Positions 1 to 7,449 of a stretch of DNA of 11,612 nt are shown here, piece by piece. The stretch covers positions 1 through 11,612 of the forward strand of contig CAMOGR010000228.1 of the NCBI GenBank assembly GCA_946614205.1, written 5' to 3'. This DNA is from an uncultured Bacteroidales bacterium (lineage in GTDB: Bacteria > Bacteroidota > Bacteroidia > Bacteroidales > UBA932). The notes beneath the pieces are model-generated. The model worked only from the letters and a program-made list of their open reading frames with translations. It did not search any database and had not been told where the DNA came from. Position 1 is the first letter of the stretch; each line of letters opens with the position of its first letter. The position numbers were made by a program, and so were the translations under genes.

Positions 1-46
1 CGGCGGCCGCCGCTACGGCGAGCAGGATAGCTAAACGGACTTTCAT
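1..46 (-). CDS. 5' end of a secreted or membrane protein gene (partial)
   Basis: An ATG on the reverse strand at 46-44 opens a frame that runs off the left edge of the window. The 15 visible codons read MKVRLAILLAVAAAA: a basic start followed by a hydrophobic, alanine-rich stretch, the usual look of a signal peptide or N-terminal membrane anchor. A good Bacteroidota-type promoter on the same strand ends 4 bp before this ATG, which supports the start. The gene is divergent from the DUF2723 gene at 101. Nothing of the mature protein is visible, so no function can be given. Confidence 0.6.
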   Translation of the reverse strand, partial: MKVRLAILLAVAAAA

Positions 47-50
47 GGCG

Positions 51-81
51 TAAAGTTACGCATTTTCATATTTCCTGCAAA
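51..81 (-). promoter_or_regulatory. Bacteroidota-type promoter for the leftward gene
   Basis: On the reverse strand there is a TTTG box (81-78), a 19-bp spacer and TAACTTTA (58-51). This matches the -33/-7 consensus TTTG and TAnnTTTG with one mismatch. The -7 box ends 4 bp before the ATG at 46, so the transcript would start at or next to the start codon. This is a consensus match only. Confidence 0.5.
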
Positions 82-94
82 AACCTTAACTTTG
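63..94 (+). promoter_or_regulatory. Bacteroidota-type promoter for the DUF2723 gene
   Basis: TAACTTTG at 87-94 matches the -7 consensus TAnnTTTG exactly. A TTTT at 63-66, a 3 of 4 match to TTTG, lies 20 bp upstream. Only 6 bp separate the -7 box from the ATG at 101, so the leader would be a few bases at most. The box overlaps the region used by the divergent promoter. Confidence 0.5.
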
Positions 95-100
95 TAGGCT

Positions 101-3100
101 ATGGACGATAAGAAATTCACTCTCTGGCATCGTATCGCAGCGCTCGTGGCGTTTGCGGTCAGCGCCGTCACATATCTGCTCACCATAGAGCCCAGCGCTT
201 CGTTCTGGGACTGTGGCGAGTTTATCGCGTCTTCGTATAAACTGGAGGTGGGCCACCCGCCGGGAAACCCTGTCTTCCAGCTGTTTGCGCGCTTCTTCAC
301 CATGTTCGGCGACAACATGCATGCAGCCATCCTGGTGAATGCTTTCAGCGCCATCTGCTCGGCGCTCACCATCATGCTGCTCTACCTCACGATAGTGTGG
401 CTCACCAAACGCATCATCAAGCCCGCTTCCACCGGCAGCGCCATAGCCGTCATAGGCTCCGGTCTCGTGGGAGCCCTTGCATACTGTTTTTCCGATACTT
501 TCTGGTTCTCCGCAGTCGAGGGTGAAGTCTACGCCATGTCGTCGCTCTTCACGGCCGCCGTATTCTGGGCCATGACCATGTGGTACGACAGGGCCGACAG
601 ACCCCACTCCCTTCGCTGGATAGTGCTTATAGCCTTCCTGATGGGCCTCAGCATCGGGGTACACCTTCTCAACCTTCTGGCCATTCCCGCCCTGGTGTTC
701 ATGTTCTACTACCGCCGGCGCGAGGACGGGCCTTTCACTTTCTGGGAGTTCGTCAAGATTTTCGCCATCGGCGTAGTCATCCTCGGGTTCCTGGTGTTCC
801 TGTTCATCCCCTACCTTCCCAAGGTTGCGGCATACGTCGACCTGTTCTTCGTCAACGTTCTCGGCCTGCCGTACAACAGCGGCGCCGCATTCTTCATGGT
901 GGCAATCCTGGCCCTTATGTTCTGGGGGCTCTTCGTCACCCTCAAGAAGGAAAAAGTGTTCCTGAATACCGCTCTGCTGTGCCTGACCATGGTCACGATA
1001 GGCTTCAGCGTGTTCAGCATCGACATCATACGTTCCTGCGCCAAGACCCCTACCAACGAGTATCAGCCCGACAACGCATTCACGCTTGTGAGGTATCTCA
1101 GCCGCGAGCAGTACGGCTCCACGCCGCTGCTCTACGGCCAGTATTATGGTGCTCCGTACGACCTCAAGAGCTCCAAGTACTGGGCCCCTCTGGACGGCAA
1201 GTACAAGAAGGTCGACGGCCCCGTTGACGCAAAGTACCGGTCTTCCGGCAAGATGCTCTTCCCCCGCATGTGGAGTTCGTCCCCCGACGGCCGCTACGAG
1301 GACTTCTACCGTGCCTATACCGGCGGCCGCGGCAAGAAAGTGGCCGGAGCAACCGACCGCAAGCCCACGATGGGCGCCAATCTCTACTTCTTCTTCGACT
1401 ATCAGATGGGATGGATGTACTGGCGCTACTTCATGTGGAACTTCGTCGGCAGGCAGAATGACATCCATTCTCCCACGCCCGGCAACATCTTCCACGGCAA
1501 CTGGGAGAGCGGCGTGAAGTTCATAGACGAAATACGCCTCGGCGACCAGGGCAACGCCCCTTCGTCCCTCGCCGACAACAAGGGGAAGAACCACTATTTC
1601 TTCCTGCCGCTGCTTCTCGGCCTGCTGGGCCTCTTCTTCCAGTTCGACCGCGACAAGAGGGGTTGCTGGCTCACCTTCCTGGTGTTCTTCATGACCGGCA
1701 TCGCCATCGTGCTCTACCTCAACCAGCCTCCGTACCAGGTGCGCGAGAGGGACTACGCATACGCCGGCTCCTTCTACTTCTTCAGCGTGTGGATCGGCAT
1801 GGCCGTCGCTGCGCTGTACAGCTGGATTGACGGCGCCCTGAAGGGCAAGGGCGGCACGGCACTCGCCGCCGGCCTGTCCGCCGTCTGCCTCTGCGTGCCC
1901 GTTCTCATGGCTTGCCAGAACTGGGACGACCATGACCGCTCCGGCCGCCGCACCGCCGTCGAGCTCGCCCGCAATTATCTTAACTCCGTGGGCCGTAACG
2001 GCATACTCATCACCCATGGCGACAACGATACCTTCCCCGTCTGGTACGCCCAGGAGGTTGAGGATGTACGCACCGACGTGCGCATCTGCAACACGAGCCT
2101 TCTCGGCACCGACTGGCACATCGACCAGATGAAGTGGGCCTGCAACGAGTCGGCTCCTCTTGCCCTCTCAATCGGCCCCGACCAGTATCTGTACGGCACC
2201 AACGAATACATCCCCATCGTCGATTCCAGAGGCCAGGAGATGAATATCTCCGACGTCATCATGCTCTTCAGGCACCCCGACGTCAAGCTGCCCATGACCA
2301 GCGGCCGCAAGGTGGATTACATAGCCGCCCGCAAGATTGTCGTTCCGGTCAACAAGGCCAACGTGATATCCTCCGGCATCCTCGACGCCAAGTACGAGAG
2401 CATGATTCCCGACAGCATCGTGCTCCGCATCCCGGAGGGCAAGGATTACCTCACCAAGCCCGAGCTCTTCATGCTCGACCTGCTCAGCAACTATCAGTGG
2501 GACCGTCCGCTCCACATGCTCAACATGGGAGGCGACCTCAACATCGGCATCAAGGACTACCTTGTCAACGAGGGTTACTCCTACAAGTTCGTTCCCATAC
2601 GCAACAAGGTGACAGTCACCGACATGGGCTTTGTGGACACCGACGAGCTGTACCGCAAGATGACCAGCGTCTATTCCTGGAACGCCATAAGTGCCGACAA
2701 GTACTATATCGACTATCAGAACATCTACACCAACATGGGCGTGATGTCGGTACGCGGCGTGTTCCTCAATGCCGCCAACGCCTTCATGAAGGTGGGACAG
2801 AACGACCGCGCGCTCGAGATGCTCGACCGCTGCACCGAGGTTATGCGCCGCTACCCGCTGGACGGCATTCCCGTGGGCATGAGCACCAACGACTACCTCG
2901 TCATGAGCATGGTGGAAGACTACTATAAGCTGGGCAATGCCAACAAGGCCCGTGAGATAGGCTCCCTGCTTGCAGCCGACCTGCTTACAGGCGCACGATT
3001 CTACCTCGAGTTCTTCGAGTTCGGAAAGGAAGAATTCGACACCTACGGCAGTTACATCTACTATCTTGCCGACGTGTTCAAGCAGAATGGCGAAGATGAA

Positions 3101-3181
3101 ATGGCAAAACGCCTCACCGATACCTTCTCACAGATGATAGACTGGGCGGCAGGCGAATTATCAGAAGAAAACAATGGCTAA
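101..3181 (+). CDS. DUF2723 membrane glycosyltransferase (TMEM260-like O-mannosyltransferase)
   Basis: This 1026-residue integral membrane protein has the normal size and layout of the Bacteroidales DUF2723 family. That family is related to TMEM260 and to GT-C protein O-mannosyltransferases, which transfer a sugar from a lipid-linked donor to extracytoplasmic proteins. Residues 12-30 form the first membrane segment, followed by the family motif SFWDCGEF (34-41) and GHPPGNP (51-57). About seven more hydrophobic segments follow up to residue 310. A soluble loop comes next, then a second membrane block (about 498-605) containing RERDYAY (548-554). The C-terminal half carries GDNDTFP (640-646) and a helical, TPR-like end (about 890-1015). 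The N-terminus aligns well with the family pattern, and the -7 promoter box lies just before the ATG. The last 8 bp overlap the next gene. The acceptor proteins cannot be inferred here. Confidence 0.9.
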   Translation: MDDKKFTLWHRIAALVAFAVSAVTYLLTIEPSASFWDCGEFIASSYKLEVGHPPGNPVFQLFARFFTMFGDNMHAAILVNAFSAICSALTIMLLYLTIVWLTKRIIKPASTGSAIAVIGSGLVGALAYCFSDTFWFSAVEGEVYAMSSLFTAAVFWAMTMWYDRADRPHSLRWIVLIAFLMGLSIGVHLLNLLAIPALVFMFYYRRREDGPFTFWEFVKIFAIGVVILGFLVFLFIPYLPKVAAYVDLFFVNVLGLPYNSGAAFFMVAILALMFWGLFVTLKKEKVFLNTALLCLTMVTIGFSVFSIDIIRSCAKTPTNEYQPDNAFTLVRYLSREQYGSTPLLYGQYYGAPYDLKSSKYWAPLDGKYKKVDGPVDAKYRSSGKMLFPRMWSSSPDGRYEDFYRAYTGGRGKKVAGATDRKPTMGANLYFFFDYQMGWMYWRYFMWNFVGRQNDIHSPTPGNIFHGNWESGVKFIDEIRLGDQGNAPSSLADNKGKNHYFFLPLLLGLLGLFFQFDRDKRGCWLTFLVFFMTGIAIVLYLNQPPYQVRERDYAYAGSFYFFSVWIGMAVAALYSWIDGALKGKGGTALAAGLSAVCLCVPVLMACQNWDDHDRSGRRTAVELARNYLNSVGRNGILITHGDNDTFPVWYAQEVEDVRTDVRICNTSLLGTDWHIDQMKWACNESAPLALSIGPDQYLYGTNEYIPIVDSRGQEMNISDVIMLFRHPDVKLPMTSGRKVDYIAARKIVVPVNKANVISSGILDAKYESMIPDSIVLRIPEGKDYLTKPELFMLDLLSNYQWDRPLHMLNMGGDLNIGIKDYLVNEGYSYKFVPIRNKVTVTDMGFVDTDELYRKMTSVYSWNAISADKYYIDYQNIYTNMGVMSVRGVFLNAANAFMKVGQNDRALEMLDRCTEVMRRYPLDGIPVGMSTNDYLVMSMVEDYYKLGNANKAREIGSLLAADLLTGARFYLEFFEFGKEEFDTYGSYIYYLADVFKQNGEDEMAKRLTDTFSQMIDWAAGELSEENNG

Positions 3182-4298
3182 TATCCAAATCGTAACAGTG
3201 TCTGGCCGCGGCCAGCTCCTCAAATTCATCCGTTTCCCGTTCGAACTCTTCAAGGACTGTCCCCAGTGGGCGCCGCCTTTCGAGAGCGACGAGCTGAATT
3301 CCCTTACGGACAAGAACCCCGCACTGAAGTTCTGCGAGAAGGAGTTGTACCTTGCAATGCGCGACGGCCGCATCGTCGGGCGCATCGCAGCCATAATGAA
3401 CCACAATGCCAACAAGAAGTGGGGCGAGAAGGTGGTACGCTTCGGCTGGCTCGATTTCGTGGACGACTTTGACGTCCTCAAGGCCCTCGTCGACGCAGTG
3501 GCCGCCTGGGGCCGCGAACGTGGCGCCACGAAGATAAAAGGCCCCCTGGGCTTTACCGACATGGACCGCGAAGGCCTTCTGGTCGAGGGCTTCGAGAACG
3601 ACAGCCCCTTCACCGTCATCTACAATTTCCCCTATTACGGCGAGTACCTGGAGCGCCTTGGCTTCACCAAGGACGTGGACTGGACGCAGAGGGTCATCGA
3701 ACTTTCCGACAAGCTGCCTGCGATGTTCCAGTATGCTCCGCTGGTTCAGCAGCGCTTCGGCCTGAAGATAGTGGAGCCCAGGAACAGCCGTGAGATGCTC
3801 AGGTACGGCCGTGAGATGTTCCACGTGCTCAACGATGCCTTCGCCCCTCTGTACGAGTATTCCAAGCTCTCCGAAGAGCAGATAGAGAGCTACGTCAAAC
3901 AGTACGTGCCCATTCTCAACAAGGACTTCCTTGCCCTGGTGGAGAATGCCGAAGGCAAACTGGTGGGCTTCTGCATCACCATGCCTTCCATCGCAAAGGC
4001 CGTGCGCAAGGCCGGCGGCCGCCTGTTCCCTTTCGGCTTCATCCCGGTCCTCAAGGCCCTGAAGGGCAAGGGCGACACCATTGAAGCCCTGCTCATAGGC
4101 ACGCTTCCCGAGTATCAGGGCAAGGGCGCCAATGTGCTGATGTTCAAGTATCTGCACGAAAACTGCATCCGCCTTGGGGTGAAGCGCCTGCTGCTTAATC
4201 CCCAGCTGGAAGAGAATCACAAGGTGCAGACCCTGTTCGGGGAATACAACCCGCAGCCGTATATGCGGCGCCGCAGTTACGTCCGCGAAATCCAGTAG
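3174..4298 (+). CDS. GNAT-fold N-acyltransferase, YghO-like
   Basis: This 374-residue soluble protein has two visible parts. The first (1-170) contains a GPLGF motif (123-127) and the stretch YNFPYYGEYLERLGF (150-164). From memory these are typical of the YghO-like group of large proteins in the acyl-CoA N-acyltransferase superfamily. The second is a C-terminal GNAT-like domain (about 200-345) whose YQGKGAN (314-320) resembles the acyl-CoA pyrophosphate-binding loop Q/RxxGxG/A. The substrate cannot be read from the sequence. As I recall, the bacterial ceramide synthase of Caulobacter falls in or near this group, so N-acylation of a sphingoid base is one possibility. The ATG lies inside the last codons of the DUF2723 gene (8-bp overlap), so the two are probably co-transcribed and translationally coupled. 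No promoter of its own was seen. Confidence 0.75.
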   Translation: MANIQIVTVSGRGQLLKFIRFPFELFKDCPQWAPPFESDELNSLTDKNPALKFCEKELYLAMRDGRIVGRIAAIMNHNANKKWGEKVVRFGWLDFVDDFDVLKALVDAVAAWGRERGATKIKGPLGFTDMDREGLLVEGFENDSPFTVIYNFPYYGEYLERLGFTKDVDWTQRVIELSDKLPAMFQYAPLVQQRFGLKIVEPRNSREMLRYGREMFHVLNDAFAPLYEYSKLSEEQIESYVKQYVPILNKDFLALVENAEGKLVGFCITMPSIAKAVRKAGGRLFPFGFIPVLKALKGKGDTIEALLIGTLPEYQGKGANVLMFKYLHENCIRLGVKRLLLNPQLEENHKVQTLFGEYNPQPYMRRRSYVREIQ

Positions 4299-4311
4299 CG
4301 CCGCAACATAT

Positions 4312-4349
4312 AAAAACCTCCGGAACGGATTGAGTTCCGGAGGTTTTTT
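4312..4349. terminator. Bidirectional intrinsic terminator
   Basis: A perfect 15-bp stem (4312-4326 with 4334-4348) closes a 7-nt loop. It has a GC-rich core and an A-run on the left and a T-run on the right, so it can terminate transcription in both directions. It fills the gap between the convergent acyltransferase gene (stop at 4298) and the ACP gene (stop at 4374). Confidence 0.9.
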
Positions 4350-4373
4350 CTATGCGGAGACTCCGACTGCGGG

Positions 4374-4619
4374 TCAGGCTTTCGCTGTGTCAAGGACCAT
4401 CTGGCAGACCTCGTCGACCGTGCGGGGAGGCTGCTGCATGTCGGGGAAACGAATCTTGTACTTGTCTTCGATGGCAAGCGTAAGAAGCATCATGGTAAGC
4501 GAATCGATGCCGAGTTCACGTACGAGTTCGGTTTCGAGTTTGACGTCACCAAGGTCGGTGTTGGGACGCATCACGGTGAGAATCTCCTTGAGATCCGCCA
4601 TTATGGTTTCTTTTGTCAT
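4374..4619 (-). CDS. Acyl carrier protein
   Basis: This small acidic protein has the ACP signature GIDSLTMMLL. The serine of DSL (Ser40 with this start) is the expected 4'-phosphopantetheine attachment site, and the four-helix length fits the family. The start at 4619 (MTKETI) gives 81 residues and an ATGA overlap with the stop of the upstream ligase gene, which suggests translational coupling. A second ATG at 4601 (MADLKE) would give a 75-residue protein of equally normal length, so the start is not certain. It is probably not the main fatty-acid-synthesis ACP, because it is paired with an acyl ligase and not with fab genes. A dedicated carrier loaded by the ligase is more likely. Confidence 0.88.
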   Translation of the reverse strand: MTKETIMADLKEILTVMRPNTDLGDVKLETELVRELGIDSLTMMLLTLAIEDKYKIRFPDMQQPPRTVDEVCQMVLDTAKA

Positions 4620-6106
4620 ACGCGGGAGACTTTCATGCTGCCGGTACGCTTGAAGTCCTCGGTGCGTACCGTAACCTTGGAAATGCGATGGGTGGAGGGG
4701 AGGGTTGCGTTCACCTTGTCCACGAGTGCGTTCATGTATGCCTGGACTTCCTCGAAGGGCTTGCCGTCGAATGCGGGCATGAAGGGAAGGATTTCCACTG
4801 CGATGCAGGGAGCTCCGTTCAGGGTGTCTTCCTTGACCATGGCGTCGCGTACGCAGGGATCTGCGTAGAAGGGCTCCTCGAGGCTCTCGGGGCTGACGTT
4901 CTCGCCGTTGGAGAGGATGATGAGGTTCTTGATGCGGCCGATGATGTACAGGAAGCCTTCGTCGTCGAAGCGCACGAGGTCGCCGGTACGGAACCATCCG
5001 TCGGGAGTCATGCATTCCTCGGTGCGGGCGGGGTCCTTGTAGTAGCCGGAGAAGAGGTTGTCACCCTTTATCCAGAGCTCGCCGTCGACGACTTTGGTCT
5101 CCTGACCGGGGTATATCTTGCCGATGGACGTCGGCTTCTCGACTGCGTTGGCGTTGGCGGACGTGAGGTTCGCGCCCTCGGTGAGACCGTAGCCAAAGCA
5201 GAATTCGACACCGAGCTTGGTGAAGATGTCGACGAGGCGCGGAGGCACATTGGCCGCTCCGCTGATAATCATGCGCAGGTTGCCGCCGAGGAACTGGGGA
5301 CCGTACATCTTGACGAGGCCTGCGAGAATGTCGCAGATGCCGGGAACGATGACAAGAAGGGTGGGCTTGATGACGGGCAGCTTGCCGATGGTGGCCTTCA
5401 TGTCTTCGCAGGTGAAGAGAATGTTGCCGGTGAAGAAGCATCCGAGGGTGCCTGCAATGAGGCCGAATACATGGCTGAGCGGCAGCATGGCTATGTAGCG
5501 GTGTACTCCTATGACCTTGCCGGGCTTGAAGATGGCGTTGTAGGCGCCGCGCATGAGTGCCCTGTGGCTTAGGACGGCACCCTTGGGGGTACCGGTAGTA
5601 CCGCCGGTGAAGAAGATAGCCGCAGGCTGCTCCTTGTCGGGGATGGTGACAGGCGCGGGGTTCTCTGCGATGCTGCCTGCAGGCAGAACCTTTACTCCCT
5701 GGAGGCCCTGGCACATGGGTGCGAATTCGTCACGCACGAATATGGCTGCAATGTCGAACTTGGCGCAGGAGCCTGCCACAGCAGGAGCGGGCAGGGTGGG
5801 AGGGAAGTTCATGGCGACATATCCTGCAGAAGTTACTGCGAGGAAAAGTTCGATGGCGTTCTGGCTGTTGCGGTCGAATATGGCGATGTGGGAGCCTTTG
5901 GGCAGGCCGAGACTTTCGATAAAGGCACGGCGGCGGGCAATACGGCTGCAGAGCTCTTTGTAAGTGATTGTGTTGGTCTGGTCGGAAAGGGCCGGCATGT
6001 CGGCGTATTCTTTCTCTATCCATTCCACAAACTCTCCGACAGTGGGGATGTAATGCAGTCTTGCAAGTTCCTCTGCGGGGAGCATGTCGTAAAAGTAGTT
6101 GGACAT
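4616..6106 (-). CDS. AMP-forming acyl ligase (fatty acyl-CoA/ACP synthetase-like)
   Basis: This is a 496-residue member of the ANL adenylating superfamily. Visible core motifs are the P-loop TGGTTGTPKG (167-176), the A5 motif YGLTE (306-310), WFRTGDL (371-377), the hinge region GRIKNLIILSNGENVSPE (390-407), and a C-terminal RTGSMKV in which Lys492 sits at the A10 catalytic lysine position. Such enzymes activate a carboxylic acid as acyl-AMP and pass it to CoA or to a phosphopantetheine arm. The next gene, overlapping by 4 bp, encodes an ACP, so acyl-ACP synthesis is the simplest reading. No membrane segment or additional domain is seen. The chain specificity, fatty or aryl, cannot be told. 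A promoter lies 34-66 bp upstream of the ATG. Confidence 0.87.
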   Translation of the reverse strand: MSNYFYDMLPAEELARLHYIPTVGEFVEWIEKEYADMPALSDQTNTITYKELCSRIARRRAFIESLGLPKGSHIAIFDRNSQNAIELFLAVTSAGYVAMNFPPTLPAPAVAGSCAKFDIAAIFVRDEFAPMCQGLQGVKVLPAGSIAENPAPVTIPDKEQPAAIFFTGGTTGTPKGAVLSHRALMRGAYNAIFKPGKVIGVHRYIAMLPLSHVFGLIAGTLGCFFTGNILFTCEDMKATIGKLPVIKPTLLVIVPGICDILAGLVKMYGPQFLGGNLRMIISGAANVPPRLVDIFTKLGVEFCFGYGLTEGANLTSANANAVEKPTSIGKIYPGQETKVVDGELWIKGDNLFSGYYKDPARTEECMTPDGWFRTGDLVRFDDEGFLYIIGRIKNLIILSNGENVSPESLEEPFYADPCVRDAMVKEDTLNGAPCIAVEILPFMPAFDGKPFEEVQAYMNALVDKVNATLPSTHRISKVTVRTEDFKRTGSMKVSRV

Positions 6107-6139
6107 AATCGGTTTGGTTTTTGGGTTGTTTAAATCTCA

Positions 6140-6172
6140 CAAATTTACTAATAAATCTTTAAAAATTGTAAA
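6140..6172 (-). promoter_or_regulatory. Bacteroidota-type promoter for the ligase-ACP operon
   Basis: On the reverse strand TTTA (6172-6169, 3 of 4 to TTTG) is followed by 21 bp and TAAATTTG (6147-6140), an exact match to TAnnTTTG. The expected start of transcription leaves a leader of about 30 nt before the ATG at 6106. It overlaps a forward promoter almost completely. Confidence 0.5.
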
Positions 6173-6176
6173 CTTG
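6144..6176 (+). promoter_or_regulatory. Candidate promoter for the lipoprotein-comM operon
   Basis: TTTA (6144-6147), a 21-bp spacer and TAAACTTG (6169-6176, 7 of 8 determined positions allowing the nn) form a candidate promoter facing right. The two boxes are the reverse-strand view of the boxes of the opposite promoter. The start codon at 6249 is about 70 bp downstream, so a leader of roughly 65 nt is expected. The match is weaker than for the reverse promoter. Confidence 0.35.
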
Positions 6177-6221
6177 TGACGAATGACGGCGGCGTAACTG
6201 GCGTTTTATCGGAATAATCCT

Positions 6222-6241
6222 TTTCTTTGCGCAAAAAGAAA
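6222..6241. repeat. Imperfect inverted repeat upstream of the lipoprotein gene
   Basis: TTTCTTTGC (6222-6230) faces GCAAAAAGAAA (6231-6241), an inverted repeat interrupted only by two extra A residues. It lies between the candidate promoter and the ATG at 6249, within the expected leader. It could be a regulator site or a leader hairpin. Its role is unknown and it may be chance in an AT-rich spacer. Confidence 0.3.
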
Positions 6242-6248
6242 TTTCGCT

Positions 6249-7448
6249 ATGAAACCTTCATCTTCCGTCCGCGGGCCGCTGTGCCATTCTATTGTTTTTC
6301 TCTTTGTTCTATCGGTTTCTTGTTCGTTGATTGACCCGCCGCTCCAGTTCGGCAGCCCGCGCGCGGAAGACCGGAGCAGGCCTTGCCCCGTACTGGATTC
6401 CCTCCTTTCCTGCGGCGGGCGCGACACCCTCCTGCTGGTGTCTGCTGTCAGCTTCCCGGACTCCTACGACTGGCAGAAAGACAGCGCATACGGGGGCGTG
6501 TCCTGCGTGGTGCATCTGTTCAGCGGGGCGCGGGAAGTTCTTGCAGTGCCGGCGGGCCCCGGCACCACCGTGAGCGCCGCTCCCGACGGGCACCATATCA
6601 TCGGCGGCTCGCTCTATACCATCTATTGTGACGCCGGCGGCACCTGCGTGGGATGCAACGGCCGCACTGTGGCCAGATGGGAGGGTAGTGAGCGCATCAT
6701 AGGGCTGGTTCCACGTTCCGGAACGGTCTATACGCTTGGCGAGACCCCTTCAGGCGGGCTGTCTTACAGGTGCGGCGGGCGGGAGCTGCTGGGCGTCCCG
6801 TCGGCCCGTGCCTTCGGCCGCTTCGGGGCTGATACTTATGGCCCTACGGGGGCCCTGTATGAGTGTGACTCCCAGATTTGCTTTGCCTTCTGCGTTCCTG
6901 ACGGCGGAGGTGGCAAGGTGCATTTCGTACGAGACGGCGAGACCGGCGGGGCCGTACGCATACCTGACGGGAAACTCCTTGACGCCAAGTGCATGCCTTC
7001 TGGCGACGTGATTCTGTACGATATCCGGGGGAACAGCTGTCTGTATTCGGACGGAGTGCATGATTTACTCAGCCAGTACATGGGCGTACGCTGGACCGAT
7101 GCCGGAATTGTCGAGTATGACGGGAGGACCTGTGTCGCGGGGCGGTGCATTACCTGGTTCGACAATGGCCGCGGGACAGGAATAGGCGTCGGCCACCGTT
7201 ATGTCCCGATTGAGGGGAATCCCGATTATCTGTATTTCAGCGGCGGGCAGTGCCTCCCGGTGTCGCTTTCGGACTGCCGTGACTGTTATTTTTTCGGAGC
7301 CGAATGCGCTTGTCCCCTGGACGGAGAAGCGGCCCTTGCCCTCACTCCCAAGGACCCGGCGAAGCACCCTTTCTCCATCTATCGGGGCTCGGTCACAGAG
7401 TATCCTGTCTACGGTTTCCTTTCGGGCATAAGTTTCCAAATACCCTGA
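6249..7448 (+). CDS. Cysteine-rich putative lipoprotein of unknown function
   Basis: I do not recognise this 399-residue protein. The N-terminus has a basic start, a hydrophobic core (about 13-24) and Cys25 in SVSC, which fits a signal peptidase II site although the -3 position is Ser instead of the usual Leu/Val/Ile. No acidic surface-export signal follows Cys25, so a periplasmic lipoprotein is the better guess. The rest is Gly-rich with many short beta-like segments, which would suit a beta-propeller, but no clear repeat was proven. It contains 21 cysteines, often in close pairs or groups (127/133/136, 206/211/215, 295/300, 343/346/353/355), which is unusual. The next gene, comM, starts one base after the stop, so the two probably share a transcript. 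No catalytic motif is evident. Confidence 0.7.
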   Translation: MKPSSSVRGPLCHSIVFLFVLSVSCSLIDPPLQFGSPRAEDRSRPCPVLDSLLSCGGRDTLLLVSAVSFPDSYDWQKDSAYGGVSCVVHLFSGAREVLAVPAGPGTTVSAAPDGHHIIGGSLYTIYCDAGGTCVGCNGRTVARWEGSERIIGLVPRSGTVYTLGETPSGGLSYRCGGRELLGVPSARAFGRFGADTYGPTGALYECDSQICFAFCVPDGGGGKVHFVRDGETGGAVRIPDGKLLDAKCMPSGDVILYDIRGNSCLYSDGVHDLLSQYMGVRWTDAGIVEYDGRTCVAGRCITWFDNGRGTGIGVGHRYVPIEGNPDYLYFSGGQCLPVSLSDCRDCYFFGAECACPLDGEAALALTPKDPAKHPFSIYRGSVTEYPVYGFLSGISFQIP

Positions 7449-7449
7449 T

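Noticed and set aside
86..2119. Long reverse-strand open frame (677 codons) opposite the DUF2723 gene
   Set aside because: It is antisense to a clearly conserved protein, its translation is low-complexity (rich in Glu, His, Val, Gly) without any domain, and GC-rich third positions readily create such frames.
3114..4220. Reverse-strand open frame opposite the acyltransferase gene
   Set aside because: Antisense shadow with no recognisable motif; the forward gene has family motifs and operon overlap.
4613..5572. Forward open frame opposite the ligase gene
   Set aside because: Its translation lacks motifs, while the reverse frame holds all ANL core motifs in order.
6222..6229. TTTCTTTG as the -7 box for the lipoprotein gene
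   Set aside because: No TTTG-like box lies 19-21 bp upstream and the second position is T instead of A; the 6144-6176 pair fits somewhat better.
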